Position numbers and translations under genes: made by a program. A model generated the notes under the pieces. The model did not search any database. It was given only the letters and a program-made list of their open reading frames with translations, and was not told the DNA's origin. A stretch of DNA of 24,029 nt, from positions 1 to 24,029 of the forward strand of contig CAZUWF010000031.1 in NCBI GenBank assembly GCA_964624065.1. The letters are read 5' to 3'. Source of the DNA: UBA7960 sp964624065. GTDB lineage: Bacteria > Bacteroidota > Bacteroidia > Bacteroidales > UBA7960. Shown piece after piece: positions 14,950 to 22,579 of the stretch. Every line of letters begins with the position of its first letter. Position 1 is the first letter of the stretch.

Positions 14950-17900
14950 TTTTATACTGTAAATCAGGTAGTAAAACGATGGTACCAAATAAAGGCTAAC
15001 CATTGTTCCTATTGTCAAGCCTGCGATAATCGCAATTGCCAGTGGTTTTTGCATTTGCCCTCCGATGCCCGAAATGAACAACACCGGCAAGAGTGCCAGG
15101 ATTGTTGTAATACTTGTCATAATAATTGGCTTGAGCCTGATATGACCAGCTTCCAGCAAAGCCCTTAGAATGGGAGTTCCGCCTTGCCGCAGACGGTTAA
15201 CAGTATCTAACTTCAAAATGCTATCGTTTATTATTATCCCGGCCATAACCACGAGGCCAATCATTGACATTAGGTTTAATGTTTGGCCGGTTGCCGCCAG
15301 AACGAGCATTGCCCCGGCGGTGGCCACGGGTACTTCCACCAAGATTATGAACGGTAGCACCAGCGACTCGAATTGAGCCGCGAGTATGAAAAACAAAAGC
15401 AGCAGTGCAATAATGCCAATTACTAGCAACTGCTTGGCGAGTTCTTGCCGCTTAAATATGCTCCCAGCGTAATCTACTTCGAAGGTATCATCGGTTTGAA
15501 CTAATTGGGTAAGTGATTTGGTGATAGGATCCAACTGCCTTTGCGAAATGTTGAGGTCAACCGGAAAATATGGTCCTTCGAGCCCTGCCGTTATGGTGGG
15601 AATTGCAACATAGGTGTTAGCATTTACCAAAATCGATATGGGAACATTTATACCGTTTCGGTTTTTCACGAAAGACTTTGAAAGGTTGTCGAAAAAATCA
15701 CTCCGTGTTTCTCCGACTTTAATCGGCACTGCAGCCCTGCCATCGAGCAAGCGAGAAACCTCATTTTGGTTCAACATACGCTTGAGTTCTGTTACCACTG
15801 CCGGTTTATCAACCTGATGCAGGGCCAGCATTTGCATATTGGTTTCGAGCACCATTACTTGGTTTAGCTTTATAGGCTCGATGGTTTGGTTGGGAACCAC
15901 TTCTTGAATTTTTTGGAGCATGGTTGCCACTACTTCGTGGGCTTGGGGTCCCAAATCACGTGAGGGTTTGAGGCGTACTTGCAGTGGTGCCATAGTTTCG
16001 CCAAAAACCATATCGAAAATATTGTCTTCGGGAAATATTTTGAGCAAGGCATTTGGGTAATCGGTGTTGAAGTGATTGGCGGCAGCTTCTTCAATAAGGT
16101 TAATCTGAGCTTGGCTTTCGGTTTCGAGATAAACCAACGCTTGCGATGGTGTAAGCTGATGCCGGTTTTGAAGCAAGAATTGCTGACGCCCCACCAATAC
16201 GTTTGATTGTATTACACCGGCATTGAAATCTTTGAGCATTTTCTCAATCCTGTTTCTATTTTCGTCAATGTTCAAGTTAGCGTTCCAGTCAATCCAAAGC
16301 AGTACGGCCTTACGCTCGGTGCGCGGTAGGTTTTCCTTTTCCACCAAAGTGAAAGTAAGAAACAAAGAAGACACCAGTAGAATCACCACACCCCACACTA
16401 AGCCCTGCCTACGCATTATAGCCTTGAACCCCTTGGTATAAAGAGCCTTGTAGTTTAAAAATGGTTCTAAGTGATGATTTTTGTGATTGCCGCTTACACC
16501 TACCTTACGGTAAAGGAGGTTGTAAATGACTGGTATTACGATCATTGCAACTGCCAGTGAGGTAAATAGGCCAATGGTAATGGCCATTGCTTGGTCGAAG
16601 AACAACGCCCCTGCCACCCCGCCCAAAAACACCAGCGGCACGAATACAGAGCAGGTGGTAAGCACCGAGCTGAGCAATGGGGTAAACACCTCGTTGGTGC
16701 CAACCACGCAAGCATTGTGGAGGCTCAAGCCTTTTTGGCGGTAGCGGGTAATATTGTCGATTACTATAATGGAATTGTCGATCATAAGCCCGATGGAAAG
16801 GATTAGGCCCGAAACCGATACCACGTTTATTGAAATATTGGTAAGGTAAAAAAAGAGCAACGATACCACCAAGGCCGCAGGTACCGATATCACTATAATC
16901 CAAGGTGCACGAGTGTCGCGCAAGAAAAAAAACATTACCACGAATGCCAGCAACGCCCCTATTAGCAACGTTTGGGCAAGGTTGCTGATGGTGGCATCGA
17001 GGAGTTTGGTCTGGTCGCGCGAAATGGTAAATTTTAGTTGGGGATAATCGGCCTTAAATTGTTCTACCAGCAAATGGAGGTTTTCCTTGAATTCTTGCAT
17101 TCGAGCATCCCCTTGCTTCACTATTGCCATTGTAACCGATCTCTGGCCATTGCATAGCACCATTCCCTGTGGTGCAGCCGGAACAGTTTCGATGGTACAC
17201 AAGTCTTTAATTTGCCATATTCTACCCTGGTGGTTGAGGTAAAGATTCCCAATGTCGGCAGCATCAACCATATTTTGCCCAACTCTGACGTGGTATTGAA
17301 ATTGCAAATCGCGCAAGATAATATTTCCAAACCTCACGTTGGCAGGTGCAATGGTGCTTTCGATTATTGCCAGGGGCATATTTATAGCCTCTAGCATTTG
17401 GGTTTTGGGTTTTATAATTATTTCGTTGAATGTTCGTCCGCTAATGTCGGCCATGGCCACTTGAGGCACCTGCTCGAGCCTGCGTCGTATTACCTCATCG
17501 GCAAAGCTACCAAGGTCGGAAAACTGCGCCTGGGTAAAACCATTTTCATGGTTTTGTAGGCAAACGTCGAGGTAAAAAACCGGTATGTCTGATGCGCTAG
17601 CCTTTATCACGGCAGGTCTTTCGATACCCCTCGGCATTGCCGCCACTGCCCTATCAACAAGCTCGTTAACCTCAATATATGTCAGATCAATGTTGGTGCC
17701 GTGGCTAAGCTGCAAGTTAATAATTCCGTGGCCATCGTTGGCCTGCGAGCGCAGTTCTTCGAGGTTGTTTACCTGCATAAGGTTGCTACGCAAGGGTAGC
17801 ATGATGGCATTTTCAAGTTCGGGTGCCGACATTTCGGGTGCCGATACCTGCACGCTAATTCGCGGAATATCAACGTCGGGCACCAAAGAAACCGGAAGCC

Positions 17901-17985
17901 TACGCATAGCCACAACCCCCAAAACCAGGGCTGCCAAGAGCACCATAAGAACGGCAACAGGACGACGTATGAGAAATGAAATCAT
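14944..17985 (-). CDS. RND efflux transporter permease, first permease of the operon
   Basis: 1013 residues. It has the classic N-terminus MISFLIRRPVAVLMVLLAALVLGVVA followed by LPVSLVPDVDIPRISVQVS, as in AcrB/CzcA-type pumps. Membrane segments 2-6 start near residue 338. TM4 has GLMIDNSIIVIDN with Asp403 as proton-relay residue. The second half has the TM8-12 block with VPVATAGAMLVLAATGQTLNLMSMIGLVVMAGIIINDSI. Together with the adaptor (upstream gene), the second permease and the TolC channel it forms a tripartite pump across both membranes. The start ATG fits the conserved N-terminus exactly. Upstream is the broken four-helix-bundle gene rather than a promoter that could be recognised. Substrate unknown. 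Confidence 0.95.
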   Translation of the reverse strand: MISFLIRRPVAVLMVLLAALVLGVVAMRRLPVSLVPDVDIPRISVQVSAPEMSAPELENAIMLPLRSNLMQVNNLEELRSQANDGHGIINLQLSHGTNIDLTYIEVNELVDRAVAAMPRGIERPAVIKASASDIPVFYLDVCLQNHENGFTQAQFSDLGSFADEVIRRRLEQVPQVAMADISGRTFNEIIIKPKTQMLEAINMPLAIIESTIAPANVRFGNIILRDLQFQYHVRVGQNMVDAADIGNLYLNHQGRIWQIKDLCTIETVPAAPQGMVLCNGQRSVTMAIVKQGDARMQEFKENLHLLVEQFKADYPQLKFTISRDQTKLLDATISNLAQTLLIGALLAFVVMFFFLRDTRAPWIIVISVPAALVVSLLFFYLTNISINVVSVSGLILSIGLMIDNSIIVIDNITRYRQKGLSLHNACVVGTNEVFTPLLSSVLTTCSVFVPLVFLGGVAGALFFDQAMAITIGLFTSLAVAMIVIPVIYNLLYRKVGVSGNHKNHHLEPFLNYKALYTKGFKAIMRRQGLVWGVVILLVSSLFLTFTLVEKENLPRTERKAVLLWIDWNANLNIDENRNRIEKMLKDFNAGVIQSNVLVGRQQFLLQNRHQLTPSQALVYLETESQAQINLIEEAAANHFNTDYPNALLKIFPEDNIFDMVFGETMAPLQVRLKPSRDLGPQAHEVVATMLQKIQEVVPNQTIEPIKLNQVMVLETNMQMLALHQVDKPAVVTELKRMLNQNEVSRLLDGRAAVPIKVGETRSDFFDNLSKSFVKNRNGINVPISILVNANTYVAIPTITAGLEGPYFPVDLNISQRQLDPITKSLTQLVQTDDTFEVDYAGSIFKRQELAKQLLVIGIIALLLLFFILAAQFESLVLPFIILVEVPVATAGAMLVLAATGQTLNLMSMIGLVVMAGIIINDSILKLDTVNRLRQGGTPILRALLEAGHIRLKPIIMTSITTILALLPVLFISGIGGQMQKPLAIAIIAGLTIGTMVSLYLVPSFYYLIYSIKK

Positions 17986-18000
17986 ATCCTGAATGGTTTA

Positions 18001-18034
18001 TGTGCTGATGTGCAGGTTTGCTGATTGGTTGATG
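18001..18034 (+). repeat. Degenerate TGCTGATGTGCA-type intergenic repeat, copy C
   Basis: Reads TGTGCTGATGTGCAGG then TTTGCTGATTGGTTGATG, just upstream of the first permease start. It shares an exact 14-mer with copy A. With copy D in opposite orientation at 18561-18600 it brackets the broken four-helix-bundle gene. Confidence 0.6.
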
Positions 18035-18061
18035 CCTGTCATAGGTGGAGGAACGAGATGA

Positions 18062-18412
18062 TTGTTTCGTTGATTTTTTTGTGGTGTATATAAATGATTG
18101 AAGTAGTTTTTTGATGCTTATAATGGTTGTTAGCAAGTTTTCGGGTTTGGGGTAAATTGTTTATTTATTGCATAGCATCAGCCATTATTCCATTTCTTCG
18201 GGTTCTTTGGAAGCTATTTTCATTTTGTGAATGAAATTTTGCTTGCTTTCTGCATTTTGTGCCTCCGTAACATTGGCAGCGATGGAAGTGCCTAATTTTA
18301 GCAACTGGCGAGAAATCAGGAATTTATTGTTATTCTCAAGAACCTCGCAATTGGCAATCGTATCAAGCGCAAACTCAAAACTCAAATTTTGTATTGCGTT
18401 TTTGGGTTTCAT
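18062..18412 (-). pseudogene. Four-helix-bundle (IVS / S23-type) protein gene broken by two in-frame TAA codons
   Basis: The ATG at 18412 opens a 75-residue frame with the clear signature of the TIGR02436/S23 four-helix-bundle family: SFEFALDTI, SRQLLKLGTSIAANVTEAQNAES, FIHKMKIASKE. It stops with a TAA at 18185-18187 exactly where the family has Tyr in its EYWL motif: the next codons read WLMLCNK. A second TAA follows at 18161-18163, and the same frame continues TIYPKPENLLTTIISIKKLL...TTKKSTK, which resembles the family's C-terminal helix. No base is inserted or deleted between these pieces, so two nonsense changes explain the break. The family is known from insertions in 23S rRNA genes and as free-standing genes of uncertain function. 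Its place between adaptor and permease suggests it landed in the efflux operon. The 3' limit is approximate. Confidence 0.8.
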
Positions 18413-18560
18413 TGTTACAAGGAATTATTTTGAGTATCAAAGAAAAGATGCCAAGGCTATGCCCATTTGGGGTCTCTTTGGCTTTGTTTCACATTACGAA
18501 GATTACAGGGCTATCGTCCCTTTTCATATTTCTTTTTTCATTTTTATTTTTTAACCATTT

Positions 18561-18600
18561 TGCACCCCCACATCTGCATATCAGCCTAACTGCACACCAA
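18561..18600 (-). repeat. Degenerate TGCTGATGTGCA-type intergenic repeat, copy D
   Basis: The minus strand reads TTGGTGTGCAGTTAGGCTGA then TATGCAGATGTGG, immediately after the adaptor gene stop. It shares TAGGCTGAT with copy E. The orientation is opposite to copy C. Confidence 0.45.
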
Positions 18601-19674
18601 TCATTCTATCTTCACCAATGCTCCGTGCGAGAGGTTCATATTGCCTGCCACAATTACCGTGTCGCCGGGAGCCAACGATGCTACTCTGTCGGGGTTTGCC
18701 ACCACACTAAGGTGTGTACTGTTTTGGTCCAGTATGTTTACGTAAGTCCACTCTGCCTTGCCACCCACGTACTTGAACAGCACGGTGAGGTTGTCGCGGT
18801 AAACTACAGCCTGGCGGGGCACCACCATTTGTTTTGGCACAATGCTGGAAATTAGCACTTTTACGTTCATACCGTCGAGCAAATCTTTGCTGCCGGCAAG
18901 AGTGGCTGTAACCTGCACCCGACCGTGGTCGTCGACCACAGGGTTGACCTTGGTAATGATGCCTCTAAACGATAGCGCGGGGTTGGCAAAAGGGCTAACG
19001 TTGACGTTGCTGCCAATGTTTGCCAACGGCAGTTCGTTTTCCATTACCGGAAAGTTAACCTCGAATGCCGAGTTGTCAACCACCAAGCAAAGCGGTTTGC
19101 CGAGGTTTGCCAGCTCGTGAGGTTTGGAGGTGAGGTTTGCCACTACCCCCGCTAACGGAGCCCTTATTGTTGAGCGGGCAATATCGGCCTCGATGGTGCT
19201 TGCATCGTTACGGGCACGTGCGTAGCCCGACTGCACCGTGGCCAATCTCCGCGTTTCGGCGGGCATCGAAAGGCTGTCGGCCAGTGAGTATCCCTGCCCC
19301 AGCAGCAAGTCTTGGAGCCTTATCTCGGCCTCGGCTACCCACAATCGGGCTTGTACCAGCCGCCCCTCCAACTGCGCCGTGCTTAGCCTTGCCAGCACTT
19401 GGCCTGGCGAAACACGCTGGCCATTTACCACGCTCACCGCCACAACGGTCTCGGAAAAGGGAAAAGACACCTCGGCCTGCCGTTTGGCGCTCAGCTTGCC
19501 ATTGCTCACCACCTCACGGGTAAAGGGTGATAACTGCACCTGTAAAACCTCGACGGGAGTAACAAAAGGGGCAGCCGCCAAACGCTCGTCAACCTCCGGG
19601 GTTTGAGAGGAGTCTTCGGTGCCCGAACAACCCGCAATGATCAATAGGCAAAACGGCAAGAGGAAACGTATCAT
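18601..19674 (-). CDS. RND efflux periplasmic adaptor (membrane fusion) lipoprotein
   Basis: 357 residues. The N-terminus MIRFLLPFCLLIIAGCSG is a lipoprotein signal with lipobox IAGC, anchoring the protein in a membrane by the lipidated Cys18. Then come the adaptor barrel-sandwich (biotinyl-lipoyl-like) halves SFPFSETVVAVSVVNGQRVSPGQVLARL and STIRAPLAGVVANLTSKPHE, separated by a helical hairpin (LEGRLVQARLWVAEAEIRLQDLL...), and then beta-barrel and membrane-proximal domains (VNPVVDDHGRVQVTATL, PRQAVVYRDN). It bridges the inner membrane RND permeases and the TolC channel. It is the first gene of the efflux operon and has a candidate TATTTTTG promoter 22 bases upstream. Its base composition looks richer in G+C than the neighbouring propeller genes. 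Confidence 0.94.
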   Translation of the reverse strand: MIRFLLPFCLLIIAGCSGTEDSSQTPEVDERLAAAPFVTPVEVLQVQLSPFTREVVSNGKLSAKRQAEVSFPFSETVVAVSVVNGQRVSPGQVLARLSTAQLEGRLVQARLWVAEAEIRLQDLLLGQGYSLADSLSMPAETRRLATVQSGYARARNDASTIEADIARSTIRAPLAGVVANLTSKPHELANLGKPLCLVVDNSAFEVNFPVMENELPLANIGSNVNVSPFANPALSFRGIITKVNPVVDDHGRVQVTATLAGSKDLLDGMNVKVLISSIVPKQMVVPRQAVVYRDNLTVLFKYVGGKAEWTYVNILDQNSTHLSVVANPDRVASLAPGDTVIVAGNMNLSHGALVKIE

Positions 19675-19696
19675 TAAAGTAGGCTTTTCGTTTTTA

Positions 19697-19704
19697 CAAA
19701 AATA
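19697..19704 (-). promoter_or_regulatory. Candidate -7 promoter element for the efflux operon
   Basis: The minus strand reads TATTTTTG, matching TAnnTTTG, 22 bases before the adaptor ATG. A TTG 14 bases upstream is too close for the usual -33 spacing, so support rests on the octamer and its position. Confidence 0.4.
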
Positions 19705-19825
19705 CTAGCACCTTGGAGCAAGGTTTATGACAATGGTAATTTAGAGGTGTAAAAATAACAAAAATTGATTTGGGAAAGTAGATAAAAGAACGATTATTGG
19801 GTTTTCTTTGGTGTTTTTTGCTGGT

Positions 19826-19859
19826 AAACCTTACAGGTTTTTAAAAACCTGTAAGGTTT
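19826..19859. repeat. Perfect 34-bp palindrome (REP-like)
   Basis: Two 17-base arms, AAACCTTACAGGTTTTT and its exact complement, meet with no loop. It lies in the 297-base gap between the propeller lipoprotein gene and the efflux adaptor gene. Neither strand has a T-run after the arm, so it is not a typical intrinsic terminator. Palindromes built on CCTTACAGG/CCTGTAAGG resemble dispersed extragenic elements. Apart from this and the candidate promoter, the gap shows nothing else. Confidence 0.7.
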
Positions 19860-19971
19860 GGAAGAGAGCAAGGCTTTTGTTGAGGTTTGCCTTGGAGTCA
19901 AGCCGAGACGGTGGGGTTGTACATAGTAAATTGAATTAAAGGTTTCCGTTCAATTTTACTAAGGTTGTACC

Positions 19972-21018
19972 TTATTGGTTCAGATTGAACCTAAACAACC
20001 TATCTGGGTGGTTCATTGAAACTGCCACAATGAAACTATCGTCATCACTTACATCAAAGTCAAATATTTCATGGTCTAGGATGAGTTTCTTGACAGGATT
20101 GCCATTCCAGTCAAAAACGTGGATAATATTTGACCTATCTAGTGTTTTTTCACTCACCGAAGGGGCATTTCCGTTATAAAGGGCATAAATGTAGTTTTGA
20201 GTGGAATGGATAAGTTGGTAGAAAAAGATAGGATGATTTTCTTGCCCATTCGACGTGCATTTTCCTTTTATGGAATTAGAGAAATCAAAATTATTTTCAT
20301 ATCTAGTTTCGCTACTGACCAAACCCGTGGATGAGTTGAATATTCTGATAATTGGAAAATAAAGATATGAGGCAGCGAAAAAAGTCTCATCAGGTTTAAC
20401 CGTAATCCCTTTATTCTCAAACTCAAGGGAAACACCATCCTCCATATAAGGTCCAAGACCGGTGCCAAACTCAACAATTTCCTTTTTTTTCGAGTCAAAG
20501 AAATGAAATTCTGTTGATAAACCAAGTTCTCCGCTATACCCATAAAATACCCCGTTAATCAAAAAAACTCTTTGGAAATTAATGATGTTATCGAAAAACT
20601 CAAAAGCTTTGGAAATATACAAAGAATCTTTTCCTGATGTAAAAGATACTGTTTTGATGTTGGTTGGGGTCTGGTAAACAATTGAGTTATCACTCACCTT
20701 GCGCATATATGGGTTAAAAAACTCTTGCTCTTCATTGGGTCCTCTGCCCCGGCGTATGAAACTACCAATTAAATTTAATTCATTTGCATCGAATAGGTGA
20801 AAAATGAACTCCGACTTATTGTCAACGATTACAACATTGTTGCCAAACAACATTAATGTAACTGGTTCAAACAAAATTGGCGGTACATTAAAGGTTTGAC
20901 TTATGATTTTGTATTCGGAAGGAAATCTCAAAAATTCGGTATAACTTTCATTTTCGTCCGAACAGGAAAGGACACATAAAAGAATTGGTGCAAAGAATAC
21001 GGTTTTTAAAATTTTCAT
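19972..21018 (-). CDS. 6-bladed beta-propeller lipoprotein, partner of the upstream peptide
   Basis: 348 residues from the ATG at 21018 (MKILKTVFFAPILLCVLSCSDE). The frame is open 32 codons further up, but only this start gives a lipoprotein signal. The lipobox is VLSC. After the Cys comes SDENE, acidic like the surface-export signal of Bacteroidota lipoproteins, so the protein may face outward. The rest is beta-rich with repeated VVIVDN / FHLFD / IHVFDWNG blade-like strands and the RRGRGPNEEQEF motif typical of the BF3164/DUF4934-like 6-bladed propellers. The molecular role of these proteins is not known. Here it follows the small Cys-rich peptide gene (125-base gap), mirroring the second pair at 22.6-24.0 kb. 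A/T-rich compared with the efflux genes. Confidence 0.8.
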   Translation of the reverse strand: MKILKTVFFAPILLCVLSCSDENESYTEFLRFPSEYKIISQTFNVPPILFEPVTLMLFGNNVVIVDNKSEFIFHLFDANELNLIGSFIRRGRGPNEEQEFFNPYMRKVSDNSIVYQTPTNIKTVSFTSGKDSLYISKAFEFFDNIINFQRVFLINGVFYGYSGELGLSTEFHFFDSKKKEIVEFGTGLGPYMEDGVSLEFENKGITVKPDETFFAASYLYFPIIRIFNSSTGLVSSETRYENNFDFSNSIKGKCTSNGQENHPIFFYQLIHSTQNYIYALYNGNAPSVSEKTLDRSNIIHVFDWNGNPVKKLILDHEIFDFDVSDDDSFIVAVSMNHPDRLFRFNLNQ

Positions 21019-21142
21019 TGATTTTCGTATTGAGCCAAGGAGTGTGAGCCGACAACCGCTAATTATGGATAAATAATTCTTTTCAATATCTAGCCGTACC
21101 CCCAAAAAACCCACTGTGGCTAATTGTTAAAAATTCAAACAA

Positions 21143-21397
21143 CTAATCCGGGCAAAAACAATTACTGGTGGTTGTACTACCAGTAATTCTTGCCAGCACA
21201 AATCCACAACAATCAGAGCATTGTTTCCGCACATGTCCGTCCCTTTTATCAAGGGTTAGATTATCGAAACAAGTATAAGTGGTTCCTTGAATTTCGGGCT
21301 CAACTGGTAGGTCAGCATGCACCTTCCCCGCCACAAACACCAGCGCACCCAGCGCAAAGGTAATGGCTAGTAGGTTTTTAATAATTGATTTTTGCAT
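21143..21397 (-). CDS. Small secreted Cys-rich peptide, NVEALA-like architecture (copy 1)
   Basis: 84 residues. A basic start (M-Q-K-S-I-I-K-N) and a hydrophobic stretch LLAITFALGALVFVAG form a signal peptide, with likely cleavage after VHA (residue 28), leaving about 56 residues. The mature part is polar and has six cysteines (YTC, KQC, DCC, NC, FC), suited to disulfides. Its first 24 residues match the peptide at 23799-24026 except at residue 2, while the mature parts are unrelated. It resembles the NVEALA group of small Bacteroidota exported peptides in size, leader and neighbourhood, but the NVEALA motif itself is not present. It is followed by a propeller lipoprotein gene. Function unknown. 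Confidence 0.75.
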   Translation of the reverse strand: MQKSIIKNLLAITFALGALVFVAGKVHADLPVEPEIQGTTYTCFDNLTLDKRDGHVRKQCSDCCGFVLARITGSTTTSNCFCPD

Positions 21398-21493
21398 TTT
21401 ATTCAGTTTTTTTGATTATTTAAATCGAAAATTGGTTTGTTTTCCGCCCTGGTGCCCGTGGCTGCCCTTGGTGTGGGCGGCGCAGCCTGCCGG

Positions 21494-21516
21494 ACCGTGC
21501 CAAATGTTGGCGCGGT
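21494..21516. repeat. Hairpin within the GC-rich island
   Basis: ACCGTGCCAA, loop ATG, TTGGCGCGGT: ten pairs with one T-G pair. It is followed by overlapping shorter hairpins (TGGC-gcggt-GCCA, CCATATGG). It could be part of a folded RNA or of a dispersed repeat; nothing in the sequence decides between them. Confidence 0.45.
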
Positions 21517-21915
21517 GCCATATGGTGGGTTGCTTCCGCTGCCGCCCGGCCCACGCCACGGCAAGGGGTAGGCAGGGCCAAGTGGGTCTTGCACAGCTTC
21601 CATACACGATGGGTTTTGGTTTTCGAAACCCGGTATGTTTCCGAAAAGCCTTTAGTGTTATTTTGTAAATATCTGGTTATTAATTGATTACAAGGGGGGG
21701 GGCAAGCATTGCTAACAAGCCATACAAGGCCGGAGCCTGTAATTGAATGGGCGGTTTGTCCTTTCATTTGTTGGCGTGGTGCGTATAGTAAAACAAATAA
21801 ATAAAGGATTTTTTGGGATGCAAGGTTTACGTGAAAAAATAACACAAAATGTTGAAAGAATTTTAACCACGAATGCATCTTGTTATCCTCCGCGCCCCTA
21901 AGCAGGCAGGCGCAA

Positions 21916-21957
21916 GCAAATCAGCACATCCACAACTCAGCATATCAATACATCAGC
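21916..21957 (-). repeat. Degenerate TGCTGATGTGCA-type intergenic repeat, copy E
   Basis: The minus strand reads GGCTGATGTATTGATATGCT then GAGTTGTGGATGTGCTGATTTGC, starting right after the stop of the thioredoxin-fold gene. The same word set as copies A-D, here outside the efflux operon. Confidence 0.5.
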
Positions 21958-22563
21958 CTACCTACCCAACGCACCCTCCACAACGTTCAATACTGCTTGG
22001 TTGCGCAGCAGGTCAACCGGTATGCCTGATGTTACCTTACCTTGAGGGTTTACGAACAGGAGCTCGGCATCTGTGGCTGAAAACCCCGGGTCGAGGAGGT
22101 TGGCATCGGTGTAGGTTACCATCTTGGCATCGTTTAGTTCGTAGGCGGCGAGCAACTGGCGTATGTAAAACCGATTGGTGGGATGTGATACAATGCGAAA
22201 ATCTGGGTTACTTTTGAGCCTCTCCACCAGGTCGATATAGCTGCGGTTGTTGCAACTGGAGCAAGCGTTGGCTTTGAGGTATAGCAGCGGCAGGCTACCC
22301 ATTGATATTTTTGGCAACTCAATGGTAAAGGCCATTGCAATGGGTTGCCTATTGATATTCAGCGCAAAAGCCTCCAACGCCATCCCCGTAGTATTTGTCA
22401 ACGCTTCTGTTTCTTTCTGTAAGGTCTTTACCGATGCCTCTGCTCGCGATAGGTCTTGCCTGCAATTCTTGTTGGCGATGCTGAGCCATACAGCGAGGGC
22501 GGCGAAGAGTATTAAAAATAAGATATTTAGGCTAACCCATTTCAAAATTTGTGGGGTTTTCAT
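21958..22563 (-). CDS. Membrane-anchored thioredoxin-fold protein with CSSC motif
   Basis: 201 residues. One membrane helix (about 10-30, WVSLNILFLILFAALAVWLSI) is followed by a short predicted coiled-coil (RAEASVKTLQKETEALTN), so the bulk should be periplasmic. The C-terminal 110 residues look like a thioredoxin/redoxin fold: a strand PLLYLKAN leading to CSSCNN (101-106), a helix IDLVERL, a strand DFRIVSH, and LLFVNPQGKVTSGIP as the closing strand pair. The expected cis-proline before the last strands is not evident (TDAELLF), so redox activity is plausible but not certain. It starts 16 bases after the propeller gene and ends the peptide-propeller unit. A role in disulfide handling of the Cys-rich peptides is inference. 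Composition is more G+C-rich than the propeller gene. Confidence 0.65.
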   Translation of the reverse strand: MKTPQILKWVSLNILFLILFAALAVWLSIANKNCRQDLSRAEASVKTLQKETEALTNTTGMALEAFALNINRQPIAMAFTIELPKISMGSLPLLYLKANACSSCNNRSYIDLVERLKSNPDFRIVSHPTNRFYIRQLLAAYELNDAKMVTYTDANLLDPGFSATDAELLFVNPQGKVTSGIPVDLLRNQAVLNVVEGALGR

Positions 22564-22579
22564 TTGTTAGTAATGTTGT

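Larger units (their letters stand above)
21398..21957 (-). other. 560-base gap with GC-rich structured island and G9 tract
   Basis: No gene here convinced me. A minus-strand open frame of 152 codons crosses it but reads as low-complexity Arg/Ala/Pro/His-rich text over the GC-rich part and has no recognisable domain. The stretch at about 21440-21600 is strikingly G+C-rich between A/T-rich flanks and includes a hairpin at 21494-21516. A run of nine G lies at 21694-21702. Copy E of the intergenic repeat closes it at the right. The promoter of the peptide gene should be in this gap, but no exact TAnnTTTG was found. Confidence 0.4.

Noticed and set aside
18394..18855. A 153-codon plus-strand frame
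   Set aside because: It runs antisense over the adaptor gene end and a non-coding gap, and its sequence has no protein-like pattern.
19826..19859. Palindrome as a rho-independent terminator
   Set aside because: No T-run follows on either strand and the arms meet without a loop.
21019..21114. Longer start for the 348-residue propeller lipoprotein
   Set aside because: It would bury the lipoprotein signal peptide 32 residues inside the protein.
21420..21878. A 152-codon minus-strand frame across the GC-rich island
   Set aside because: The translation over the island is low-complexity Arg/Ala/Pro/His text with no domain, another frame there is also open, and the composition explains the openness.
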